64,000 nt of DNA from Acanthococcus lagerstroemiae (GCA_031841125.1 CM063107.1:45459497-45523496), one strand, 5' to 3'; positions 11,441-23,290 are shown, counted from the stretch's first letter. Notes: a model not told the origin generated them from the sequence alone. Made by a program: numbers and translations.

Positions 11441-13823
11441 AAAAATTGAGGAAACTTAAAAATTTATTCTACAAGATTATTATTTCTTCGTGAACAGATT
11501 GAACATTTCTTGACATTATAAAATTTGATCAATGCGTTATAACTTTTGTTATGTATTCTAAATTTTGAAAGTCAAGATGTTGTAACCTCCAAAACGCATC
11601 GAACATTACCCATTGAACCGCCTATCAAAATTCTCACGAGCCGCTACTGGCTCTGAGCCACCAATAAAGTTTTTTCGTGTCATGTCAGTTTGTCAGACAT
11701 GTTTCTGTATTTTTTAATTATTTTTTTTTGTATTTTGTTGAACTTTCATCAGCAGAGGGAAAAAGTCCATATTAAAATTTCAGACGAAGGGGGAGAGGGC
11801 TTCAAGACTTAGTCTGTGTTTGCTATACACCCTGATAAAATCTAGTCTCCACAGCTGACCTCGACCATTCTTGTCAGTCGTGTGCCACTCTATGATAATA
11901 ATACTTATAATTGCCTAAACATCGGATTATTTCGTCCTCCCACCTCAATTTTTGTTTATCCTTCTTCCTGTTCTCCCTTTCTCTGTCCACACGGACGAAT
12001 ATTCGGTTTGTTCCATGTTACATTACAGGCTCTACAAGTTCATGAGTACACGGCTACTGTAACATGGTATGGCTAATGTTAACATGGGACAAACTGAAAG
12101 GAACACGAACAAGTGCCGCTCCATACTGCAACGGCGCCGAGTGATCGGACTCTGTCGTCTTTCCGACGAACACCAAGGCATTTTCCACGTCCAATGTGGG
12201 CGATTTTTTAACCTATTGGGTATTTCTAAGCGCGTCTGTCTACCTGGATCCTCCAGCACGCCAAGATGTTCGCTTAGAAAAAAGTTTCCCCCCGCGAATT
12301 GCATACAATGTTGCACTGCACGCAGCTAGACCTTCTGTCAAGACAGAAGATTTTGGAAGGACTGGGGAACGAAAGGCCATCTAATTCAAGCAGTGCTTGG
12401 TATTTTCGCAGAGGTCGCTTACTCCGTATTCAGATAGACATGTACAGCAACTCAGCAACAGCTCATGTACAAACAGAAACACTCAAAAACAAAAGGCTGC
12501 GGAAAAGGCGAAGGTCAGTTCTTCAGAAACCATGTACAATGTGTGAGTCCATGCTGGCAATGACGAACAAATTAAAGATTGAAAAAGTAGAAGCCTCGGA
12601 ACATCAACAAACGTATCATCGAACAGTATTCAAGCAGAGATTACAGTCTCCCACAATCTTCATTATCCCTAGAAAATTGAAGCCAACACCAAATTGAGTG
12701 ATTTAGTATACAAAACCACGCAAAACGTTCTCAGGCACGACGCTATTACAAACATCCACTAGTCTCATTTCCTCCTAGGCAAAAAAACACCAAAATAGCT
12801 GGTCATCGACATCGTTATGCACTGACGCCGATACGTTCTTCAATGAAGTCAGGTTTACATATTCAAGTTCTTTCACTATTTATGAAGGAAAGAAAACACG
12901 TAACACGTAGCAGACACATCTATTCGAAACCACGTAGGTAGTTCGGAAAAGATACATCGAGCATTCCGTGCAAAGTAAGTGAATGCCTGAAAGAAAGATG
13001 AAAACAATGTTGAATAATGTGACCCGCTGATAGCTAGTAATTAGCTGTAGGTTCTATGAATTAAATGTTCCAAGAAGAATTAATGTCGATAAACTCACAG
13101 ATCATGACTGCTTGGGATGAAAATAGTACCATCTTGATATTGAATGAACGGGCAAATCTGAACTACATAATATGCATACGTACGTGATGGGGTGGACTTC
13201 GTCATCACATAGACGGGTGCGAGGTATCGTGGAACTGTTTACATTCTACCTGATCGTATAACCAGATAACCGCTTCTAAAGCAAAGAAAATTAATACTGA
13301 AATTTCTAATTCGGACTTCCCAGACAGGTGACCCCTTTCCGCACTCAAGGAAATGATTCTCATCAATGTTAGGATACGCTGTAATTTCAAATGGAGAAAT
13401 GTGCCATTTTATTTCATCACCAATGCGTCCAAAATTAATTTTAAAAGCAAATTCAAACAAAAATCGGTAGCTTACAGACGTCAAGAGTAAAACTTAGGAG
13501 AAGATTTTCCGCAATAATCTGACTGAGAGCCATTTAAAAATCACGTTTTTACATTGTAATGGGTGCCTAGCATCTCAGTAATCCTAATGTTATAAGATTG
13601 CCAAAAGCATCCGCCAGATGTCAGCTACCATGCGGTTGAATCCTGGGTAGTCCGAATCGAACAAACGCATTTTATTTGACACTATAATATCAGGAGTACC
13701 AAAAAAGCGAGATCCAAACATGGAGGGCTCAGTGCAAACAAGTCAAGTTCGCACTTCTCAAGTGACAGACTATTCTAACTGAAATCATGTTGGTTAATAC
13801 AGTCCGTCGCTGCAAGAAGCTCG
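11441..13823. other. No gene recognised
   Basis: The longest frame, 12299-12697 (132 codons, basic), shows no domain I recognise and has no supporting context. Near 11828 ACACCCTG resembles the end of the CAGGGTGT family, without a partner. CATGTTACA and TGTAACATG form a 9-bp inverted pair at 12014 and 12057. These are weak signals. Confidence 0.4.
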
Positions 13824-14106
13824 ACTCGATCCAGTGGCGTGCATTCCAGGTAAGCAAGGTAAGCGCCGCTTACCCTAAAAATTCCCGAGAAAATAAGTTT
13901 TTATACACAATATCAACTTCAATTTGCAACAAATGGGCAAAACAGCAACTGTGCTACGCGTAACATTGCACGACTTATGCGCTGCCTCTGTATTAATTAT
14001 CAATACAAAAACACACTAGCATATTCTACACGACAAAACCTGTGCGTTTGGTTGCGTTCTGGAAGCGCTCCTGAAAGCGCTTCCGGCTCGGCTTGGCTAC
14101 ACACGA

Positions 14107-14796
14107 ATGTTGAAGTTGACAGTGAAACGTGATTATGTTATTCTACTAGTCAACGCGTTATGTTTGGATTCTCCGTATTTTTGCCCACAAAATGCGTATT
14201 TGAGATCTTATTTAAAAAAAAAAAAGTTTTCGCGACTTACTCGTAATGAACAATCAAAAATTATTAATGGTGGGACGCTTCTACCAGAATTACCATTTTT
14301 AAAAACTGAGCAAAAGAGAGGTGGTTCATGTTTGACTAGACATTGATACATATTGCAATATGACAACATTTTGTGGTTAACCGGTAATGAAGATGGTGGA
14401 AAACTGTTTTGTTGGCTATGTCTATTCAGGGACGTACCAATAGGGGGCGCAACTCTCCCCTCTGTAAGAATTTTTCACTCAGCAGTTGGGAAAATTTATA
14501 ATTTCAAGCAGGCGGAGTCGGTAAAAGCCAACAAGTTGAAAGGTTTTTTTTGCTGCGATACTTGGGGATTGAGTTGCGAAGTTGGAAAAATCCAACAAGT
14601 CAAAAGGTTTCATATTTTTGCCTTGATACTTGGTAATTTTGAGTTGAGTCATTTGGAACTTTCACAATCTTGCCCCCCCCTCTTTAGGAAAAACTCTTCG
14701 ATGGTACGTCTCGGTGTCTATTACTCGCCACAGAAAAGAATAAATGCACATGGAATATACCACAATTTGAATAATTTCATCAATGCCGTTTTGTAG
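14107..14796 (+). pseudogene. hAT/ZMYM-like transposase N-terminal region, interrupted
   Basis: The frame from 14107 reads LRSYLKKKKFSRLTRNEQSK, then later ILWLTGNEDGGKLFCWLCLF (14370-14427). The W...LFCW.C pattern is typical of the zinc-binding (TTF-type) region before the catalytic domain in Tip100/ZMYM-like hAT transposases. A stop breaks the frame at 14344. The Cys-rich block is cut exactly by the nested MITE at 14427-14714. After it, a shifted frame reads HNLNNFINAVL, as expected for the continuation. The DDE domain is absent. Family membership is inferred from motif wording. Confidence 0.7.
14427..14714. mobile_element. hAT-type MITE nested in the hAT element (288 bp)
   Basis: The exact 8-bp duplication TGTCTATT lies at 14419-14426 and 14715-14722. 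The left end CAGGGACGTACCA matches the reverse-complemented right end CCGAGACGTACCA at 11 of 13 positions. The interior has no coding capacity of its own, contains TGAAAGGTTTT- and CAAAAGGTTTC-like words, and has a run of eight C near 14675. It inserted into the Cys-rich block of the host transposase, so it is younger. Confidence 0.87.
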
Positions 14797-14888
14797 TAGC
14801 ACGTTTCATACTTTTATTCTGATTTTTACTTCACCTCAACGCTTATCGCTTACCCCAGGAAAAATCACCGCAAGCCACTGACTCGATC

Positions 14889-17727
14889 ATTTATTGCACT
14901 CAGCCTACCACATATTTCTGATTACCTACTTTCAGATCCCTCAGACATACAGGATGTCTCGAAACTTATTAAAACAAGGTAGTGATCCGAAAGGAGCTGG
15001 AAGGGCGGAGAAAATGATATGCGGTTTAACAGCATTTCTTCTAAAGTCTCGTATTGAAATACAACACCGTTTCAGCGGCGTCAGAAGGTTTTTGGAGGAG
15101 AGGGAGGAGAGGGAGGAGAAGAGGGGTATAAAAATTGAAAATTCGAGCCGACAAATAAGAAGTTTTTTTTTGATACTGAAAACTGTGTTTGTAAGCAAAA
15201 AATATTGTAAATCTTGTGTCTAAAATCTCCGAAGGTGCCTTTTTATCAACTTGTTGAACATGTACTTTTGGAAGTTTTCATTTGCATAGGGGGCGGGGAA
15301 CGGTATGCGTAATACTTTGTACTCCACGATTTTTTTCTGGAGGAAGTGCGCGCTGTACCCCAGTACCCCTTCCATTGCAACACTACTGCACAGCTTGACA
15401 AATCGCTATGCTGTAGTACCGTTTAGGTTCCGGTTCCACAGATGACCAGCAAATACCAGATTCAAGCAAGAAATTCATGCGAATGTAACACTAAACTGAG
15501 TACCTATAAAGTCACATAGCAGCCTTGCAAGCTTTTCTTACCACAGAAATGACAATATCTGTACAAAGTCTTGGTACGTATCAGTATACTGAAATTTAAT
15601 GCACTATAACGCTTTAAGCACATCCTCTTAATTCCATTAATATACGGGTACTGGAATTTATCCATTAGCATATTCGCGAGTTTAGCGGTCGCGTATTTCA
15701 ATAATGCAAATTTCCCATGTTTTCCTCTCGCCTATTATGAAATTAAAGTTTCAGGCTCGACAAGCTTTCATAAACTGAGACGAATGCTTCAATAATTCAT
15801 CTTGGAAAACGCACAGACGAGACATTTTTCTTCTTCTATAGTTGTATTCTTCTACACTACTTGCAGCACACACACAAATTTACTTTAAAAGCCATTTTGA
15901 ACTGAGACGGCGAAGAAAGAACCCAATTTTTTCGAGTCGGACCGTTAATACCAAAACGAACAAATTCTACAGTGACGCATGTACAATATAGTACATTCTC
16001 GATTATTTGAACTAACAGGAGAATAAGGTCTTTCAAATAATCAAAAGTTCAAATAATGTTGTTTTTTTAAATTCATCATAATTATTAGAGCTCTAGCTCC
16101 TTTCTTCTAAAGGAGAATAAAATAAGATACTGCACACCGAATTCTTTTTAAATGAACCACTTTCAGGGGGCTTTCACAACGTTTTGGTACATTATATTAG
16201 TTTGAGAGACCACATTTTCTTCCCTTAGGGTGCGTAACGAGGTAGGATTTGGGAGGATTAATTTTTCCAATTTTGGGAGACTTTTTCCAGTTTTACACGG
16301 TCAATTTTACAATGACATTCAATTCGTCTTTTCCCCCCTCTTTTTTGTATGAAAGATACTTCCCTTCCTGTTTTCTATGGGATTTTACCTCAAAAGGGGG
16401 ACTTGTTTTTTTCTTGAAATGAAAGCATTACTATTATTTTACAACAAAGCTCGTGTATCGTTGACAAGGGTGGGGGATGAAATTATCTCTAGTCGTATTC
16501 GGCGGAGGGCGAGAATTGATAGAAACAACTATATCTGCAGAGAGGATCTTACTTCAAAGTAGGAGTATATACAAAAGGAGCCACCAGTAAAAACCCTGCA
16601 GATCTGAACCAGCTGGGTGTAAGGCAGTATACTACATACAAAACGTAACTAAGACTCCGATATACTCCCATGTACATTCAATTCTTCAAGCTGAACACGT
16701 ACGTTCACATCCATAGTCAAACGAGAAATAAATTCCTCCCCCTGCCAAGTTCCCCGCACAAAAATTCAACTCGGACACTCCGAATTTCGCCCTGGTATCG
16801 AAAAATCAAACACTCTAGTGTGTTTACGTCTTGTAGAATTGGCTTTTTTTCCTATGTAGACGGATTCACCGACGTTGGTGGCCGCCTTCCAAATGTACAA
16901 ACGCAAGCCGTCGCCGCCGGCTAAACGGATTTATTTTCGCGAAACAACGCGTCGGTGGAGAATTGGCCGCTGTCTGATCTTTTTGGACTGAAACGTTTAG
17001 GGAAAAGGTCTTCTCTAACATTTATGTACGTACACACTACACACAGCTTCACATAAACACTCACAATTTTGTCTCTCGCATTTACGTAGCAACGGTGGTT
17101 GGCTCATACAGTGTCGATGCGAGCGTCGTCCTCTCTTTCTTCCTTTTCACCCCCGCCCCCTATGCCGCTATTTCTTCTTTCTGCTCTCATCTTCATGAAC
17201 GCATACAAAATGCAACCAGCACGATGGCCGCAGGGAGCTGAAAAAGTTGCGCGCTGCTGCATTCTTAACTGCGTGCGTGCAGATAAATAATGATGAATGT
17301 ACACTCTTACACAGCTACAGATGTATCTAAATGGGTTCTTCGCCAAGATGCCCAGAAATCTGAACACATTTTGCTTGCGAGTGAGTTCGGCCTTTGTTGT
17401 AAGTATACCTCGTTGTCAGCATGTATATATTACACATTTGTGTGCATAGGTTTTGCTACACTGATTTTGTAAGGAAGGGAAGGCGACAAGAGTACTTCAG
17501 AAAGGGCAACCCCTTTTCCAGGAGGAAACCTTGCCACAATTTGTAAAATAATACACTATCTGAAAATATAAGATGAGGTAGAGGGGACAGCAATTGCATC
17601 TGCCCTCCAGCTGGGTTGGCAATACATTCAACACGCCAAGCTCCTTTGCTCAACTCATTTACTCGAATACAAATTGTACCCATTTTTCTCTAGAATATAC
17701 ATTTAGAACCCCCCCCCCCAACAGTCC
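14889..17727. other. No gene recognised
   Basis: No coding homology is recognised. Near 15100 is a GGGAGGAGA doublet. At 15998-16060 TTCTCGATTATTTGAACT and TCAAATAATC words form a weak inverted pair, reminiscent of pogo-like ends but unpaired. The stretch 16850-16930 is locally GC- and CpG-rich. A run of ten C sits just before the next element. Confidence 0.4.
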
Positions 17728-17732
17728 AATTA

Positions 17733-18064
17733 AAGGGTGTCTACTGGATTTGGGAAACAAAATATTATGACTATCATAGAAGATATAAGAAGGAAGTGAA
17801 GGGGGACTCGGCGCTTCGTGCCTCACCGGGGGGTCAATACAGAGCGCGCTAAACTTCCATAATAAATATTCACTCAATCTTTTTTTCTCATTAAATGAAT
17901 AAAACTGATTTTTTGGGGGAGGGGGGGGGTAAATGGAAATATTGTGAACTATGACAGGATAAAATATCAGGATTTTTTCGAGTTTTGGTTGAAATATCAT
18001 GACTTTCCAAGACTTGCATGACGATTTTTTGAAATCATGACTTTTCAGGCCAGTAGACACCCCG
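17733..18064. mobile_element. CAGGGTGTCTAC-family DNA element, copy 3 (332 bp) with 5-bp TSD
   Basis: The 5 bp AATTA lie at 17728-17732 and 18065-18069. The left end is AAGGGTGTCTACTGG and the right end CCAGTAGACACCCCG, each differing by one base from the family consensus at its outermost positions. The right subterminal zone again carries TCATGACTTT and AAGACTTGCATGAC words. There is no coding capacity. With copy 4 it shows that the family duplicates 5 bp on insertion. Confidence 0.85.
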
Positions 18065-18069
18065 AATTA

Positions 18070-18700
18070 GACTCATCTACAAACTCAACCTCCGTGTGGT
18101 TATCGTAAGACAACAAAATTTCAGGTAACTGACTCAATTATAACTCTCGCTAACGTCGGACATAGGTCTCGGCAAAGCCGAATTTAGAGTGTAACTCCGA
18201 AGTCCCACGAACGAGGCCTCCACCAAATGAAAAAATGAAAAAAAACAGCTGTTTGCCGATCTCTTATCGGATATCCATAGACACGAAAAAAAAACCCACA
18301 AAAAACACGTTTTAAAACAATGTTTTTAAACGTTTTAAGCAACGAAAAAAAAAACATTGATAACAACATGTTTTAAAACAAAAAAATAGTTGTTTTGTTC
18401 TTTAAAAAAAAAATTTTCCAACCCTGGCTCCAGAGCTCCAGTCTCCGGATAAAACTCCGGAGATAAAAATCTCCGCTCCTTTAACATCACTACATGATAG
18501 AAAGCGCGAAAGCGCGCGTTGATACACGTTCTCGAGATTAACGTTTGAATCATTTAAAGTGTCTCCTGTAGAATTCATGTTTTGGACTGAAGTGCCTTTT
18601 TAGTAGGGACGGTCACATATCTAGACATAAATCGGCGCAACGCGAGGGGGACACCCCTCCTCTCACATCCGAATCTTCGGAGTGCGCATTTTTCAGCCCA
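18070..18700. other. Low-complexity A/T stretch
   Basis: No gene is recognised. The interval 18230-18420 alternates runs of A with GTTTTAAAAC-like words, and 18425-18480 repeats CTCC/GGAG words (CTCCAGAGCTCCAG, CTCCGGA). It appears to be degenerate simple sequence. Confidence 0.45.
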
Positions 18701-19233
18701 TTCGGATATAGACCTTTTCCGGTGACGTCAGGAGGAGGACTGTTGCGAAGCTGCACCAGCAGTCACCGCCTGCAGGGTCCAACTGGTTTTGTTTACATTT
18801 TTTCAACACGTAAAATCCCATAAGAAAAAAAACAGCTCCTAGAAAACAAGTCATAAATATGAAAGAGAGCATTTCTTAATCTTTCTAGACGCTTATTTAT
18901 GATATAAAAGCATTTAGTTTTGATTTAAATTATCGTTCCAAAAAATCTGTCGAGGCAATTGTGAATAAGAGGAATACAAAGTCTGTTCACGTTAAGAAGT
19001 CCAATTTCTTATCAGGAAAATTTTCATAACAACATGACGCTGATTTCCTTTCTCTAATGTTAATGTTGTTTTCGTTTTTTTTTTGTTTTTTTGTTGTTTT
19101 TTTTGCAGGCAAAAAGATTGGACTCCTGAACGTGAACAGACGTTCATGTTAGCACCATTGAGTAAATAGGATCGAAGAATCCCGTGGAAGTGTGAAAGGT
19201 GAACTGCAGTTCCCAGTAATTATTTCATTCAAA

Positions 19234-19520
19234 ATGGTTTGCTGTTCCGCACCGGATTGCACTCATCACTCAGATCGCATTGCAAATTCGTGCAGTTTCA
19301 CGAGGTTTCCACCAGATGAAACTAGAAAAAAGTGGATCGGATTAATTCGGTACGAATATGAAATCATAAAAAATCATACTCGTATATTTATTTAGTGCAT
19401 TTGAGTATATAATTCAGTGGTATCCTAGCAGAAGGGCTGGTAGAGAACCAAATGAAAACTTGAAAATCTGTAGCTGCCATTTCGTTGAGGGTAACTTTAT
19501 AAACCTGCCCACAATATTTA
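19234..19520 (+). pseudogene. THAP zinc-finger domain of transposase, broken frame
   Basis: From the ATG at 19234 the frame reads MVCCSAPDC, then FTRFPPDETRKKWIGLIR. This is the first half of a THAP domain: the Cys pair, the F.R.P block and the W-I-x-x-I-R helix. The second half, WYPSRRAGREPNENLKICSC and then HF, lies at 19418-19483 in another frame and supplies the second Cys and the His. The 68 bp between them begin GTACGA and end TTCAG, so they could be a small intron, but the reading phase does not join cleanly. THAP domains bind the transposon ends. The domain is decayed here. Confidence 0.82.
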
Positions 19521-19735
19521 AAAGGAGTAACTATGGGGACAAAATTATTACACTGACTTCACCCGTTTAAAAGAAAGCGGAAACGACGCATATAAGTTTT
19601 TCAATGTCCGGATGCAACCATATGAACAAGTAAGTTCCTGTAAGTGTACAAAAATAAAGAGAAAACCAAACTGCTGCATTTAAGCTAATGGTAATGTGAA
19701 CGAACGCCAACGTAAGGTGAAACTATGACAGTATC

Positions 19736-20483
19736 TAGGGTTACCAACTCAGTTTTTCTAAAAAGCAAAGGTTGCCAGTGAAAAACGCAAATTTATTCAC
19801 AAAAAAACAAATGTTCCAAAAATGTAAGACAGAATATTGGAAGGAATAGCACTATCTGTATGGTATTAGTGAGGTCCGTTTTAATATACGAGTATGTAAG
19901 CGTGCAAACGCGCTCCATTGCTACATAGGTGATAAAACCTGCACTAGAGAGCGCTACGAAATCACCTGCGTATGTGAAGCTGAAAGGGTGATCATGCATA
20001 ATTTTAAATGGAAATACTGCTATCCTTAGGAAGGCAAATATTATTCCACCCACTTGCGTTGACTGTAATTCTATTATTTAGTAACAATACAATAAAATGT
20101 AGGACGAGATTTTTTTTTAAATCAATTTCTAATTGATTTAAAGACGTTTAAAGTTTGCTGTAATCTTATGGAAAATTGGACATGATCAACTTTTCAGTAC
20201 GCAGGGCTACCAACTTTGGGAAACCCAAGTTTTAGTGCCTATGCTGTTACAAAATGTGACGAATGAGATGTGTTCCGAACAGCGTGCAGCAACGAAGCAC
20301 GTTTGCACGCTTACGTACATTAAAAATGACCCTGTAAATGTTGAATGCTTTTACATTTTTCCGGGATACTTTCATGGTGAAAGGGGCAAAGTTTTCTTAT
20401 TTCATTGCTGGGTCTGACAAAGGGCAAATGCAACTTGGAAACAGCAAATGCATTTGCCAAAAAGCAAATGGCTGGTAATCCTA
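19736..20483. mobile_element. Inverted-repeat element inside the THAP transposon
   Basis: The left end is TAGGGTTACCA and the reverse-complemented right end is TAGGATTACCA (10 of 11 match), with a possible TA target duplication. The arms are diverged inverted copies: 19870-19922 reverse complemented contains GCGTTTGCACGCTTAC, and the right arm near 20297 contains CACGTTTGCACGCTTAC. A further CAGGGCTACCAACTTTGGG at 20202 resembles the terminus again. The right part could therefore be one MITE (20202-20483), with the left part an inverted, truncated copy of the same family. Confidence 0.6.
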
Positions 20484-20559
20484 AGGGTTCAAATTGTTGT
20501 TATAGCTGACATCGTCGCTGCTTCCTCCTTCGTGTGATCAGTCAACTACTGATGTCCAT

Positions 20560-20755
20560 AATCAGCCAGACTTGAGTATTTCCACGACTACAAAAAATTC
20601 TTTGAATACAGGTATTGAAAATCAACCAACTCCTGATGTAACGAACCTGTCGACCTCAAATATTTCCACAACCTCAACAGACTCTGAGGAAATTTATGGT
20701 AAATTCACTTGGTATGTTCTGCGCCTATTTACAATTCTTCATTACTGTTTATAGG
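20560..20755 (+). pseudogene. Ser/Thr-rich linker segment of the transposase, tentative
   Basis: An open frame reads SISTTTKNSLNTGIENQPTP and continues Ser/Thr-rich to 20754. It lies between the THAP remnant and the catalytic region, in the same orientation, so it may be the low-complexity linker of the same protein. There is no motif that proves it. Confidence 0.35.
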
Positions 20756-21193
20756 AAAAGGAAAACACGTTTGCATTAATAAAACGAACTTGAAATTGTT
20801 GTTTCAGCTGTCATCCTAGTTGCATTATACCACCACAAAACTCACAAGGAATGTTCTAGTTCACACAGAAGAGGAACGTAAAGTTAAGGAACATCAATTT
20901 AGTTATCAGTATTATGAAGCCCAGATCTATTTTTTCAATTCAAGGCGATGAGAAGTTGTGTTACTATTACACAGGGTTACTTATTCCAGTTTTTACATTA
21001 TTGGAAGATATATGTTCGTTTCTCATACGCAAGAAAATCTGCCTTCAGTAGTTGAACTTCAAAGATCAGATGCTTCTGACTTTGATGAAATTACGACTAA
21101 ATTTGGACTACATCGATCTGGTTACACGTTTTGGAGTATCATGAACAAGTGCTTGGAAAGTCTTCAACTTAATTTTGCTCGCACTTCACATAA

Positions 21194-21663
21194 TTGTTTT
21201 CCAATCAGTTCTGGATGAAATACCTTCGCGGAAAAAGACGAAACTATCTATACCTTCCGCGTTTCAATTTAAATACTCACTGTAGATTAATACCTGATTG
21301 CAGCGAAATTAAATGCCAGGTTCCAGAGGAGAAACATACATACAGTTCATATACAAAATATAATACGTTAAAGGTCCTTAATGGAATATCTCCCAATGGC
21401 TCAGCCGTTTTCTGTTCAAAATGTTACCCCGGGTCAGTCTCTGACCAACGAATTGTTCAGCATTGCGGCATATTAAAGCAATTGAATTAGAAAGTGGTGA
21501 CCATATAATCGCTGATCAAGGTTTCTTTATAGATGACATAGCGAGCAAGGATTCATATAGCATACGAATACATCCAGAAAGTACGAACCCCCCAGCTCTT
21601 TGGTTCACCTGCCAACCTCGAACAAACAAACACACAAACTTACACTTTTATATAGTAGATTAA
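21194..21663 (+). pseudogene. DDE_Tnp_4 transposase catalytic region, frameshifted
   Basis: The frame at 21194-21490 contains PDCSEIKC with the first catalytic-type Asp at about 21296. It continues KYNTLKVLNGISPNGSAVFC and then GSVSDQRIV, the standard DDE_Tnp_4 core. One base is missing near 21478. The next frame (21463-21663) reads LESGDHIIADQGFFIDDI, the block with the second Asp (about 21514). The third acidic residue is not found. After about 21585 the sequence diverges from the family. In live elements this nuclease cuts the transposon ends in the nucleus. Confidence 0.85.
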
Positions 21664-21680
21664 CTCAATTCAGTTTTGAT

Positions 21681-23290
21681 TCGAATTCATGTTACACAGT
21701 TGTATAGTTCTCATCTCTGATTCAACGAACTGAAATCATTCATCTTCAGTCGTCATCGACGCGTGCAAATTTCATTTGCTTTGCTCTTTCTTCGATCAAG
21801 TCCAGAGTTTTTTCCATTAATTATTACATTGTCCTACATCCGCATTCTTGAGAGGCTTTGCGCGTGCTTAATTGACGCGTATTCCATGCGCTGTACAAAG
21901 GAGCATTTAATTTACCGATTGTTTTTAATTTTAATTTAGTTTCAAAGGTCGTAAACGTATTTGTTTTCTATCACTTCGCCATCTACTTATTATTGTTAAC
22001 AGTTTCCTCTATACGTCCTTCAATTCGAATACTATATGATGGTAAATCGAAACCGGGTTTCTTCTCTGGGATGTCGAACGTTAGACTACCTGAACGCGAT
22101 GTGGACCCGAATCATTGGAAATTCTTTGAATCGTATCGCTGTCAACCCTTGGAGCTGGAGAGATATGAATAATTGACAAACATGATGTTGATCAGGGAGT
22201 GGAAGGAAAACTGGCAAGATTAATCTCGACTGTTGAATTTATACACCCCCGAGTTATGTATCTTCGTTCTCAGTTATCGTCCACAAGAAGGGCAGGAGGT
22301 GAAGTTGGGCCCACAAAGCAGATCAAGAGTCTCCAGATTTCTCATAATCAGAGCCAGAGTGAGTCCAGACTTAAAAAAAAAAAAAAAAAAAAAAAAAGAT
22401 TTGTAGGATGGAGGTGTGAAACAGGAGCGAGAGCCACTGAATGCCTCAAGGTCAAAGCTGGAGTCAGAACCAAAGCTCTGTGGAAGTAGATGGTTTCACA
22501 GCCCTTTTGTTAGGTTTCTAAAGAAAAAATATGGAGACTTTATAGTGATGTGGAACAAAAAAAAGTTGGAAACACATCAGGTCGTCAGGTTGCGAGATAT
22601 TTATGGTCCGCAATGTTTGCAGAGCGTCCAAATCGCATGGTGGGCATAAAAAATGAAGAGTTGAAACCAAAGACGCACGTGTTCTCAAACATATATTACA
22701 TAAAACAAGCAGCTAGCTCCTAGAAGAGGGTCGGCTCTCGACTGAAAAATTAGACTAGCCCATCTCTTATTGGCGGCCGTTGGAAAAAAAAAACAGGAAA
22801 AAGACCTAGTGGTAATCATGTTAAAGGTCTTTTCTTCCCGAACATAAGAGCTGATAGATGAAAGGTAATTGGGATGACACTACACACACACTAACAGCAC
22901 ATGGTAAGTTCAAAAGGCTTCAAACTACGAAGCTGCAGACTCCGCAACATTCGCACTTTCGTACTTCGACCATATTTCATCCGATTTCTAATTTCTGAAG
23001 AGCATTGATCAGAAGATAAAACACCAACACTACTCGTAGCCGACCCTAAAAACATCAAATGATTAGCGAACAATTATCCACTTGTAAGGAAATAAAAACG
23101 TAATATTCACGCTAGCAGATTCTCTGTTCGTTTGATAATACATAATGACACATAGGACATACATAACGTCCTATGACTGATTCGTCTGAATAATGTGGCA
23201 CGCTTATAGGTTTATAGGATGCAAAAACATTGTACAAACATGATGTTCACTTCAACATACAGATTTACTGATGTCCTTACATGCTACATA
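21681..23290. other. No gene recognised; poly-A tract
   Basis: No coding homology is recognised. An A-run of more than 20 lies near 22372-22396. The word CACTACTCGTAGCCGACCCT near 23029 recurs in variant form near 23607, 24128 and 24270. Confidence 0.45.

Larger units (their letters stand above)
13832..14880 (+). mobile_element. Decayed hAT transposon (1049 bp) with 8-bp TSD
   Basis: The exact 8-bp duplication ACTCGATC lies at 13824-13831 and 14881-14888. Termini are CAGTGGCGTGC on the left and CAGTGGCTTGC (reverse complement) on the right, 10 of 11 matching. The interior encodes the N-terminal part of a hAT-like transposase (separate entry) and contains a second hAT MITE at 14427-14714. Subterminal words GTAAGC and GCTTACC occur at both ends. 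The catalytic and dimerisation regions are absent, so this is an internally deleted copy. Confidence 0.88.
18705..21680 (+). mobile_element. Decayed THAP plus DDE_Tnp_4 transposon (ISL2EU/IS4EU-like)
   Basis: The coding remnants in order are a THAP zinc finger (19234-19520), a poorly conserved linker rich in Ser/Thr (20560-20750), and a DDE_Tnp_4 catalytic region (21230-21570). THAP followed by a DDE_Tnp_4 domain is the layout of ISL2EU/IS4EU-type cut-and-paste transposons. The upstream GC-rich block with TATAGACCTTTTCCGGTGAC and a TGACGTCA palindrome near 18725 may be the 5' terminus; this is inference and no matching right end was found. An inverted-repeat insertion occupies 19736-20483. 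Multiple frameshifts make it dead. Confidence 0.72.

Noticed and set aside
11820..11840. ACACCCTG as the right end of another CAGGGTGTCTAC element
   Set aside because: The inner GTAG of the terminus and the pyrimidine-rich subterminal units are lacking, and no left end was found.
12299..12697. 132-codon basic ORF as a possible gene
   Set aside because: No recognisable domain, no codon or context support; a frame of this length is plausible by chance in 64 kb.
15990..16080. TTCTCGATTATTTGAACT as a pogo-like transposon terminus
   Set aside because: The inverted partner is close by and imperfect, no TA boundaries or coding remnant.
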